Shown here piece after piece: positions 30,966 to 39,411 of a stretch of DNA of 64,000 nucleotides (position 1 is its first letter; each line of letters starts with the position of its first letter). The position numbers were made by a program, and so were the translations under genes. The stretch comes from Prevotella sp. UBA3288 (GTDB taxonomy: Bacteria > Bacteroidota > Bacteroidia > Bacteroidales > Bacteroidaceae), in contig DETM01000031.1 in NCBI GenBank assembly GCA_002361655.1, forward strand, positions 25,159 to 89,158, given 5' to 3'. Under the pieces are notes generated by a model. That model was not told where the DNA came from. It made no database searches and was given only the letters and a program-made list of their open reading frames with translations.

Positions 30966-33900
30966 ATGAGAAAAGAATTAGTTTACTCAATGATGGCACT
31001 TGGTGCATTCCCTGTTGCAGTGAAGGCTGCCGAGGTGAATGCGCAAGTTGCTGCACCTGATGTAAAGGGTGGCTGGACGAACGACGCCCCGACAACCGAT
31101 GACATCGTGACCATTGCAACTGGCAAGACCAGTGCTACTGTATCGCTGCTTCCCGGTAGTTACACAATCAAAGTAACGACACTTACCGGTTCTGTCGCAA
31201 CCATGTTGTCGCTTGAAGGCGTGAAGGAGACTGGCGATGCTGCCAAGAAGGCTATCGCTGCCGCTGGTTACGGTGAACTGAAATTCACTGTTGAGGGCAC
31301 TGAGGCCAAGAATGTTACTGTCAATATTGAGGGTGATGGTAGTTATAGTTTCTCAACTGTAGAGATTACCTTGGACTTTGACTTCGATGGTGACGACAGA
31401 CTGGCTCTGTTGAAGACCAACTATGGTGTGATGGCTGCACTCCTCAACAATCCCTCAAATGATCCCGCTAAGTACACCTATCCTGAGAAGACCGACGACC
31501 TGACCGGTTATGCCAAGAGCATCCTGGAGAAGATTGAGGCCATCCAGAAGGCAACTGCAGAGAATGGCTATCAGATCTATAAGGACAACAAACTCTATGA
31601 GGCTAACCCCTCTTCTCTGGCTGCACTCCAGGCTGCCATCGACAAGGCTGCTGCCGACACCAAGGCTAAGGAAATTGCCTATAGATACGACAATATGTCG
31701 AAAGACTATCAGAAACTCGTGACCCGATTCAATAAGTTGCCCAAGGCTGCTCAGGATCAGGTGAACGGAAAAGACGAGACTTACGACAAGGACGGCAAAG
31801 TTACGATGACTGCTGTTAATACTGCCATTGAGGACTTCAAGAGCGGTTCGAGCATCGATAACAGCAAGGTTCTCGCATCTTTGAATACGCTTACAAGCAA
31901 GATCGGTAAAGCCGAAGGCGCTAATGATGCTAACACCACTGCCTACACAGACATCAAACTGGCTGTTGCCAATGCTGTAGCAGAATACACCAGTCAGGTG
32001 GATGCCCTCTATGAGGCTCTCAACGGTGACAACTTCAAGAAACTCCGTGAGGAAGCCAGCGAGTTGATTCAGGCTGAATATCAGAAGATTCTGACTGTCG
32101 GTTCAACGAATGAGACCAAGAACACGGCTGGTGAGTGCGCTACTTATAAGGAAACTCTCGGCATCACTGCTACAGAAGGTGGCAAAGCAAAGAATATCTC
32201 CGGCAATGGCATCGCCAACATTGGTACGACCTTGACGGGTTATGTTACTGAAATCCAGACCATAGTGAACAACTTCAAGGCTGCCGGTAAAACTGTTCAG
32301 GATGCTCTTGACGTGGTTGCTGCCAAACAGAAGGCTCTGGACGACCAGAAGGCAGATAAGAAAACTGCTGCCGCCATCGAGGCTGACGCTAAGGTGAAGG
32401 CTGACGCAGAGGCTGCCCAGAAACTGATTGACCGCCTGAAGACCAGCGTCACCAATCCTACGAAGGCTGCTGTGGATAAGGGCGACATCGCTGCTGCCCT
32501 GGCTAACGAACAGTATGGTACTGCCGAAATTCAAAAGGCTATCGATAAGTTGACCACCGGTGACAACCGTGTGAACTACGATACCCATATCGCTAACGCA
32601 AAGGCTATCGCTGACCAGATTGATGTCCTCAACAAGGCTATCGCTGAGGTGAATGCCTATGTGAAGAACGCCAAGGATGCTGATCCTGCCGGTCTGGGTC
32701 TCACTGACTATATTCCCGACACCTACTGGGCAAAGACCATCACCTATCTGAAGAAGATTGAGGAAGAGGTGGCCAAGGAGGCTAAGACTTATACCGATGG
32801 TAACGCTAAGTCATATAAACTTGATGCCGTTAACACTTCGAAGACTGATGTGGCTAAGTATCTGGAGCATGCCAAGGCCGCTGCAGCCAAGTATGCAGAA
32901 ATTAAGGCCAAGGCCGACAAGTACACCGCTGATTTGAAGGCCGCCACCGATAAGGTGAAGAATCTTGATATCTACAAAGATGGTTCTGAGAATGTCGGTA
33001 CTATTGCTAAGGGCACCAGTTATGAGAAATTCATCGCCAGTATTCAGGCTAAACTGGATCTGCTGACCAGCACGGCTGTTAAGGACAAGAAGATTGTTGG
33101 TAGCCTGCCCCGCACGCTTGCCACCGTTTCTTCGGATGATAAGTCGTACAAAGAAGAGCACTATACCGAGGCCATGAAACTGGCTGACGATGCTACTATC
33201 GGCGAAGACATTCAGAAGATTCTCGACAACTATAAGGCCGATCAGGATGCATGGGCTGCTGCTAACCAGGCAAAGGCTATTGCTACGCTGAATGCTGCTA
33301 TCGATGAACTGCAGAATAGTCTGAATACTGATTTGGATAAGTTGAAGGCTGATCCTGAAACGCAGTATGGCCCAGGCGCAAAAGCAGTGACAGACATTCT
33401 TGCTACTATCGTAGTTCCTACTGAGACTGAGCAGACTGATGCAAATAAGGCTGAACTGCCTGTTGCAGAACTCAATAAGTTGGTTGAGAAACTGAACAAG
33501 GCTAAGACCATCCTCGATGAGGCTAAGGCCGGTGTCATCAAGACTGCTAAAGATAATGTCGCTGCTGCCGCTGCTGCCACAAAGGCTGTTGCCGACCTGC
33601 AGAAGGACTATGATGCCAAGATCAGCACTCAAGGTGTCAAGGCTGACAAGAGCGCTTGGAAGATTGATGCTAATGCTCTGGAAGCAACTCCTCAACTTGA
33701 GTCTGTGAAGAAAGTTCTTGATGAGTTCACCGCTATTCAGGACTCTATCAACCACATCACCTCAGAGAAGAACATCAAGGGTGATGCCAATACCAACTAT
33801 TGGAATGCTTACCAGGCTCAGAAACTGACTGCCGATGTCTATAAGGCTGACATTGAGTCGCTGAAGGCCCGCATCACCGCTGCCGTTGCTGCTGCTGATG

Positions 33901-36900
33901 CTGCACAGGCTAACTGGAAGGCTAAGGAGGATGTCCTTGCTGAGGCAACCAAGGTGCAGACTGCCCTTGATAAGGCTATCTCTGATGCTCAGGCTTCTGT
34001 TGATAAGGCTGAGGAACCTTACAAGTCGATGACTGTCGCTGACAAGAACGAGGCTAAGACCTATGTCAGCAAAGACGCTAATGGCGTGCTGGGTAAGGAG
34101 TATCAGAACATCCTCGATGCCATCAATAAAGATAACAATGATCTCTACACCAAGGCACAGGCTGTGGCCAACAAGACCGCTCTGCTGAACCGTCTGAACG
34201 AACTGAGTGCCAAGGTCAAGACCATGACAGCCGACCTGAAGGCAATCATCGTGGCTAAGTTGGCTCAGGATAAGGCCTACGATGCTACCAACGCCCGCTG
34301 GAACGAGGTTTACACCTTCATCTCTTCACAGGACCAGACCTCGCTGCTGCAGACCCGCCAGGAGGAGATGGCTGCCCTGAAGGAGCAGTTGCTTGAGCAG
34401 AAGGCTAAGATTGCTGCCGACTATCAGAAGGGTGAGTCCGTAGACAACGGCGTGGAGACCAAACTCGCTGAGATCAAGGCTGCTATCGACAAGATCAAGG
34501 CTGCCGTGGAGGATACTGATGCTCAGGACAAGCAGATTAAGACCGACAATGCCGACAAGTCTGTCGAGATTGCCAAGGCTATCGCTGCCGCTGAGGCTGC
34601 CTACACCAAGGCTGCTGAGACCATCAAGGACTTCAGCAAGGCTACCAGCACCCTGATTACCGAAACATTGAAGGCTAATAAGATTGAGGATTACTCGAAG
34701 ACTCTGGAAACCTATCCTGCTAAGTTGAAGACGCTGAAGGATAATGCCAACAAGGCCTACAATGAGAATGTGAAGAAGAACGAGACGGCTACGCCTGCCG
34801 TGGTCTTCGACGCTACTTCGTATCTGACCCAGGCTGCTCAGTATAAGAGCGAAATTGAAACGAATGAGGGCAACTTTATCAAGTCGATTACCGACGCCAT
34901 CAAGGATGCGGTTAAGGGTAAGGTGGATGCTTATCAGAAATTGGTTGATGATGCCAAGGAACTGTCTATCTATGAGTATGATGCTGCTGGTAAGGAACTG
35001 ACTGACGAGGCTAAGCCGAATTTGTTCAAGACGATCTTCGCCGATGCCAACAGTCTGATTGCTGATATCTCGATTGCCTTCGACGATGTCGACCTGCTCG
35101 CTCTCGACGAGGCACTCAAGGCTGCCGAAGATGGAAAGAAGCCGAATACTGCTGGCGTCGCCCTGGCTGTGCTTAACGGTAAAAACACCGGTGCCGACTA
35201 CTCACTGCGTGTGCTCCTCAACTTTGTGAAGGATAATGCTCAGTGGATTACCGAAGACAACGTCAAGGCCGCCAATGATGCCCTCGCCACTGCTTACAAT
35301 GTGAAGGATGCTGATAAGACGAACTTGAAGACGGTTGACCAACTGGCTGCTCTCTATGAGACGGCTAAGAGTGGTAAGACGCTCGAAACCAACTATACCA
35401 CTTGGAAGACCACTCTAACCACTCTGCAGACGAACGCTAAGGATGCTAAGGCTAACGATGATATCTATAAGGATATTCAGAATTGGCTGAAAGAGGCTCA
35501 GACTCGTCTCGATAAGGCTATCGAAGAGGCTAACAATTATGTGGCTGTTTACGATATCATTGTTGCGGCTGACCTTGTTGGTGTACAAAACGACATTAAT
35601 ACCATTACGGAGAAGTCTGCTGAAGCACACGAAAGTAACACGTCGAAGGCTTACCAGACCAGCATTGCTACCCTGCTCACCTACGATGCTGCTAAGAAGA
35701 CCTATGGCGGTACAATCTTTACTCGCATCGCTAATGCTATCCCGCAGATTGCTTTCAATCAGGAGTACAAAGTACTGAAGGCAGGCGTACAGGAACTGAA
35801 TGACCAGTATGTGCTCTATGCCGCTGACTTCGAGAATGCTGATCAGGCTGCTGCCTTCAAGGCTCAGATCGATGGCTGGAATAAGGAACTTACTAGCGAC
35901 GATGCAAACTCGCTCAGCGATGACTTCAAGACTGATGCTGACAAGAAAGCCAAGAAGAAGCTCAACAAGTTCATCATCGGCAACTATAAGGAAGCGTCCA
36001 AGTTCCCGTATGCTGCCCTGTTGGCTGACCTGAAGACCATCGAGGACGCTATGGCTAAGGCGCTCACCGATATGGCTGAGGGTACCGCTAACAACCCGGA
36101 GAAGACTGCCGAAGTCTATGCTGATCTGACCAAGCAGTTGACAGACCTGGCTACAAGGGCTGATCTGGCTGATGCTAAGTACAAGTTGGCTTTGGATGAT
36201 GAGGCTGTGCTCAAGAAGCAGGCTGACGTGAAGGATCAGATTGCCGATGTACAGGCTCTCCTCGACGAAAACAAGGACGACATCCTGTTCTATGATGATG
36301 TCTATCAGATGCTGATCAACAATGCTAAGACGGCAGTGGAGAATCTTGAGACGAACGCTGGAAATGCTGCTAAGGCTATTCAGGATAAGATTGACGCCGA
36401 GATTAAGGAATACGACAAGCAGACCGCTATCCTCAATGCCGCTAAGAAGGCTATCGAGGATGCCAAGACTGCTCTCGACAAGTATACCTATGTCAAGGCT
36501 GCTAACTTCGCCGCTAAGTTCAACCAGAAGATTTCTGAAATCGAAGAACTCCAGAAGACACTCGACGGCAAGAAAGGCAAGTATGCTGCCAAGGAGAAGA
36601 TCAGTGCTGCTGATATTGCAGCAGTGACAGCCCTCTACGATGTTACGCTCGATGCCAATAACAAGGTGACCGCTGTGAACGGTGGCTCGGTTGTTGATGT
36701 GATCAAAGACATCAACGCTACTGCTGCTAAGCGCGAACTGACCGGTGAGTTCAACAAGTTGCAGGCCGACCTGAATGCTCTGACCTACAATGATGCTGAC
36801 TACACCATCAGTGACCTGGCAAAGATTAAGGATGGTAAGGAGGCTATCCAGGCCGCTCTTAACTTGCAACTTGGCACTAAGACGGAAGAGAGCAATATTG

Positions 36901-37808
36901 CTAAACTGAATTCTGATCAGTTAATCGAAGCATTGAAGGCTACGAAGGGCTACAAGCCTGCAAGCAGTGACTTCGAGAAGGATGGTGACGGAAAGTACAC
37001 CGGTGTTGTCACGGGTGCTGCAACCCTGCAGGATGAGGTGACCTTCTTGACCGCTAAGATTAAGGATCTGGCTGAATTCATTGAAGTGAACAACCTGAAT
37101 CCTGATGAGAAGGCTTCTGCCGACTTCAATAATGATGGTGAGCCTGATGTCGAGGATTACCAGTTGCTCGTCGACGAGGTGGTTGCTGGCACCAACAATG
37201 CCGACTTCGACCTCAATAAGGATGGTCTGGTGAACATCGTTGATATCAACACTTGGATTGAGATTTTCAACAACCAGTTCAATACCGAGGCTGCTGCTCG
37301 CGCTGCTTTCAACGACAACGATGCTGCTACTCTCGAAGTGCTTGGCACTGAAAATGGTGTGACTCGTCTGGCTGTCAACCTGAAGAGCGAGGACGCTTAT
37401 CGTGGCCTGCAGTTGAACATCCACGCCAATGTCGTGGCTGCATCGGCAACCAGTCGTGCTGCTGAGGGCATGGGTCTCTACAAGGGACAGATGGCCAATG
37501 GCGCTACCTGCGTGCTCCTCACCTCTATGTTCGGTAAGGAAATTGCTGCCGGTGAGGGTGCTGTGGTATATCTTGATGTGACCGGATTCACTGGCGAGGC
37601 TGAGGGTATGTTCGTCAACGCTGGTGGTAAGACTATCACCTTCAACCTTGTAACAGGTGAGGTGACCGCTATCGACGGCGTAGAGGTAGAGACTGGCTTC
37701 ATGCAGAAAGTCTACAACCTCGGTGGTAAGTTGATGGATGGCCTGAAGAAGGGCATCAACATCATCCGCAACAGCGACGGTTCTACCAAGAAGGTTGTGG
37801 TGAAGTAA
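30966..37808 (+). CDS. Giant secreted helical (coiled-coil) protein with dockerin and C-terminal tail
   Basis: A 2280-residue exported protein. Signal peptide about 1-21 (ending VKAAE). Residues about 22-135 form a beta domain. Residues about 140-2040 are almost entirely Ala/Lys/Asp/Glu-rich helix with irregular heptads and recurring AAIDKA-, AKAADK- and LDKAI-like segments, predicting a long extended rod. Two dockerin-type calcium loops follow: DFNNDGEPDVEDY (near 2053) and DLNKDGLVNIVDI (near 2082). A cohesin-like beta domain (about 2115-2245) and the tail VYNLGGKLMDG...KKVVVK come last. Only two Cys were noticed. Codon use leans to GCT and AAG rather than the GCC of neighbours. The next gene encodes cohesin-like domains, a possible partner. 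Function unknown; a surface fibre or scaffold is my inference. Confidence 0.75.
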   Translation: MRKELVYSMMALGAFPVAVKAAEVNAQVAAPDVKGGWTNDAPTTDDIVTIATGKTSATVSLLPGSYTIKVTTLTGSVATMLSLEGVKETGDAAKKAIAAAGYGELKFTVEGTEAKNVTVNIEGDGSYSFSTVEITLDFDFDGDDRLALLKTNYGVMAALLNNPSNDPAKYTYPEKTDDLTGYAKSILEKIEAIQKATAENGYQIYKDNKLYEANPSSLAALQAAIDKAAADTKAKEIAYRYDNMSKDYQKLVTRFNKLPKAAQDQVNGKDETYDKDGKVTMTAVNTAIEDFKSGSSIDNSKVLASLNTLTSKIGKAEGANDANTTAYTDIKLAVANAVAEYTSQVDALYEALNGDNFKKLREEASELIQAEYQKILTVGSTNETKNTAGECATYKETLGITATEGGKAKNISGNGIANIGTTLTGYVTEIQTIVNNFKAAGKTVQDALDVVAAKQKALDDQKADKKTAAAIEADAKVKADAEAAQKLIDRLKTSVTNPTKAAVDKGDIAAALANEQYGTAEIQKAIDKLTTGDNRVNYDTHIANAKAIADQIDVLNKAIAEVNAYVKNAKDADPAGLGLTDYIPDTYWAKTITYLKKIEEEVAKEAKTYTDGNAKSYKLDAVNTSKTDVAKYLEHAKAAAAKYAEIKAKADKYTADLKAATDKVKNLDIYKDGSENVGTIAKGTSYEKFIASIQAKLDLLTSTAVKDKKIVGSLPRTLATVSSDDKSYKEEHYTEAMKLADDATIGEDIQKILDNYKADQDAWAAANQAKAIATLNAAIDELQNSLNTDLDKLKADPETQYGPGAKAVTDILATIVVPTETEQTDANKAELPVAELNKLVEKLNKAKTILDEAKAGVIKTAKDNVAAAAAATKAVADLQKDYDAKISTQGVKADKSAWKIDANALEATPQLESVKKVLDEFTAIQDSINHITSEKNIKGDANTNYWNAYQAQKLTADVYKADIESLKARITAAVAAADAAQANWKAKEDVLAEATKVQTALDKAISDAQASVDKAEEPYKSMTVADKNEAKTYVSKDANGVLGKEYQNILDAINKDNNDLYTKAQAVANKTALLNRLNELSAKVKTMTADLKAIIVAKLAQDKAYDATNARWNEVYTFISSQDQTSLLQTRQEEMAALKEQLLEQKAKIAADYQKGESVDNGVETKLAEIKAAIDKIKAAVEDTDAQDKQIKTDNADKSVEIAKAIAAAEAAYTKAAETIKDFSKATSTLITETLKANKIEDYSKTLETYPAKLKTLKDNANKAYNENVKKNETATPAVVFDATSYLTQAAQYKSEIETNEGNFIKSITDAIKDAVKGKVDAYQKLVDDAKELSIYEYDAAGKELTDEAKPNLFKTIFADANSLIADISIAFDDVDLLALDEALKAAEDGKKPNTAGVALAVLNGKNTGADYSLRVLLNFVKDNAQWITEDNVKAANDALATAYNVKDADKTNLKTVDQLAALYETAKSGKTLETNYTTWKTTLTTLQTNAKDAKANDDIYKDIQNWLKEAQTRLDKAIEEANNYVAVYDIIVAADLVGVQNDINTITEKSAEAHESNTSKAYQTSIATLLTYDAAKKTYGGTIFTRIANAIPQIAFNQEYKVLKAGVQELNDQYVLYAADFENADQAAAFKAQIDGWNKELTSDDANSLSDDFKTDADKKAKKKLNKFIIGNYKEASKFPYAALLADLKTIEDAMAKALTDMAEGTANNPEKTAEVYADLTKQLTDLATRADLADAKYKLALDDEAVLKKQADVKDQIADVQALLDENKDDILFYDDVYQMLINNAKTAVENLETNAGNAAKAIQDKIDAEIKEYDKQTAILNAAKKAIEDAKTALDKYTYVKAANFAAKFNQKISEIEELQKTLDGKKGKYAAKEKISAADIAAVTALYDVTLDANNKVTAVNGGSVVDVIKDINATAAKRELTGEFNKLQADLNALTYNDADYTISDLAKIKDGKEAIQAALNLQLGTKTEESNIAKLNSDQLIEALKATKGYKPASSDFEKDGDGKYTGVVTGAATLQDEVTFLTAKIKDLAEFIEVNNLNPDEKASADFNNDGEPDVEDYQLLVDEVVAGTNNADFDLNKDGLVNIVDINTWIEIFNNQFNTEAAARAAFNDNDAATLEVLGTENGVTRLAVNLKSEDAYRGLQLNIHANVVAASATSRAAEGMGLYKGQMANGATCVLLTSMFGKEIAAGEGAVVYLDVTGFTGEAEGMFVNAGGKTITFNLVTGEVTAIDGVEVETGFMQKVYNLGGKLMDGLKKGINIIRNSDGSTKKVVVK

Positions 37809-37832
37809 GGTCCACTCTCTGATAAGTAAGAC

Positions 37833-37867
37833 GTGCGTGGTGCTGCCACGTGGCAGACACCACGCAC
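37833..37867 (+). other. Nested hairpin between the giant gene and the cohesin-like gene
   Basis: GTGCGTGGTG (37833-37842) pairs perfectly with CACCACGCAC (37858-37867). The loop is itself a palindrome, CTGCCACGTGGCAG (37843-37856). No T-tract follows, so a partial terminator or an mRNA-stabilising structure is likelier than full termination. No separate promoter for the downstream gene was seen. Confidence 0.75.
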
Positions 37868-37905
37868 CTCTATAATAATCGTAAACAAAAATCTACAAAA
37901 CTGAT

Positions 37906-39210
37906 ATGATTAATTACGCAAAACAAATATTCTCCCTGGCATTGATGCTTATGGTGAGCATGGCTGCCTCGGCCGATGTGAAGTTTGCTATCGAGGATGT
38001 GAACATTGCTCCGGGGGCGGCAAACATACCTGTTAATGTCACAATGGAGAATACTGAAGAGGTCAAGAGTTTCCAGTTTGACCTTACATTGCCCGAAGGT
38101 CTGACACCTGACTTGAGCAATGAGGCTATCAAATTGACTAGTCGCCTTAATGGTTATCGTGTTGTTGCAAACAAGCGCTCCGACGGCAAGATTAACTTTA
38201 TCGTTATGCAGATGCCGGGTGTTGCCGCTGTTGCTGTCGGCAATGGTGCCATTTTCTCATTTCCTGTGACGGCTGATGCAACGCTCGATTTCTCTACTGC
38301 AGAGATTTCGTTCAGCGGTACCAAGGTGGCTCAGGCTACTGGTACAACTTCTGCTGAAGATGGAGATGTGATTGCTGTTGACGAGAGTTATCAATTGTCT
38401 GCTTCTTCTGAAACCATCCTTCTTCAGGGTGAGGAGACTGCAGACATTGAAGTCTCGCTTGAGAATGCAGGCAATCTTTGGGGCTTGCAGGCTACCCTGA
38501 CCCTTCCTACCGGTGTTTCTCTTGTTAATGAGAAGATTGAGGCTACAGGTCGTCTTGGCAGTTTTGAGTCTACTTCTACTACCAAGCGTAGTGATCAGGA
38601 GTATGTGTTTATTGCTGCTACCTTCGTATCGACAGATCCTGATGTGGTGCATATCACTGGTAATACTGGTGCTATCTTGAAATTCACCGTTAAGGGAAGT
38701 ACAAGTGCTGTTAATGGTTCTGCTATCAAACTTCATGAGATTACATCAATGAAGTCTGGTAAGGTTGGTATCAATCTAAACTCCTTGACCATCACTGTCA
38801 ACACCATCGACAATGCTGCTGATGTCTATAAGAAGTTGAGCGACGAGATTGCCGCTCTGCAGAAGCAACTTGACGACACCAAGACGCAGTTGAATACTGA
38901 GGCTCCTGGTGTGGACATCACCGAGGATGTGAAGGCTATTCAAGATCAGATTGATGCCCTGAAGGCAAATCTGGAGGAGGCTCACTCTGCTCAGGAGTTG
39001 AATCAAGAGTCGAAACTCGATGAGGAGGCTGTGAAGAAGGTGACTGATGCTATTGCCGATATGGTCAACAAAGTCAAGGTTGCCACCGGTATCGGTGCTG
39101 TGAAGGTTGCCGCTTCAGCCGGTGAGATCTACACTGTGGCGGGTCAGCGTGTCGCTGCCCCTGTCAAGGGTGTGAACATCATCAACGGTAAAAAGGTCAT
39201 TCTGAAGTAA
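37906..39210 (+). CDS. Secreted protein with two cohesin-like domains and a sorting-type tail
   Basis: A 434-residue exported protein. Signal peptide about 1-23 (ending SADV). Residues about 24-155 and 160-300 are two beta-sandwich repeats with cohesin-like features: AIEDVNIAPGAANIPVNVTMEN with VKSFQFDLTLPEGL, then ILLQGEETADIEVSLENAGNLWGLQATLTLPTGVSL. A coiled coil follows (about 305-370), then a tail EIYTVAGQRVAAPVKGVNIINGKKVILK. Cohesins bind dockerins, and the neighbouring giant protein ends in a dockerin plus a related beta domain. This makes the pair a candidate non-catalytic surface complex. Such folds also occur outside cellulosomes, so binding is inference. Confidence 0.68.
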   Translation: MINYAKQIFSLALMLMVSMAASADVKFAIEDVNIAPGAANIPVNVTMENTEEVKSFQFDLTLPEGLTPDLSNEAIKLTSRLNGYRVVANKRSDGKINFIVMQMPGVAAVAVGNGAIFSFPVTADATLDFSTAEISFSGTKVAQATGTTSAEDGDVIAVDESYQLSASSETILLQGEETADIEVSLENAGNLWGLQATLTLPTGVSLVNEKIEATGRLGSFESTSTTKRSDQEYVFIAATFVSTDPDVVHITGNTGAILKFTVKGSTSAVNGSAIKLHEITSMKSGKVGINLNSLTITVNTIDNAADVYKKLSDEIAALQKQLDDTKTQLNTEAPGVDITEDVKAIQDQIDALKANLEEAHSAQELNQESKLDEEAVKKVTDAIADMVNKVKVATGIGAVKVAASAGEIYTVAGQRVAAPVKGVNIINGKKVILK

Positions 39211-39222
39211 CTTAAAGTTCGA

Positions 39223-39279
39223 CTGAGTCGACTCAGATAAAAACTATCCCGAAACGCTTTGACGTTTCGGGATAGTTTT
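39223..39279. terminator. Bidirectional terminator between the cohesin-like gene and the amylase gene
   Basis: AAAACTATCCCGAAACG (39240-39256) and its exact complement (39263-39279) form a 17-bp stem with a 6-nt loop. It has A/T runs on both sides and so can stop transcripts from both directions. A 14-bp palindrome CTGAGTCGACTCAG (39223-39236) precedes it. Confidence 0.9.
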
Positions 39280-39285
39280 CTTTTC

Positions 39286-39411
39286 CTATGGGTAAACCAC
39301 TTTCTTCCCACCTCGGATGTAGATGCCGCGCTGAGGGATGATCACCCGGCGGCCCTGCAGGTCGTGGAGGTTTGAAGATTGAGCGTCTGACGATGAGAAT
39401 CGTGGTGTCTA
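39286..39411 (-). pseudogene. Detached C-terminal sorting tail of the amylase, after an in-frame TAG
   Basis: The amylase frame stops at TAG (39409-39411). In the same frame, 40 further codons run to a second TAG (39286-39288). They encode NLHDLQGRRVIIPQRGIYIRGGKKVVYP at the end, the same tail type as four other exported proteins in this window. Retention of frame and motif suggests a recent single-base nonsense change (for example CAG or GAG to TAG), or a very short extension made by readthrough. Confidence 0.75.

Noticed and set aside
39409-39411. TAG read as pyrrolysine
   Set aside because: Only one such codon is involved, other genes here use TAG as a normal stop (for example 85-87 and 2650-2652), and no Pyl machinery was seen.
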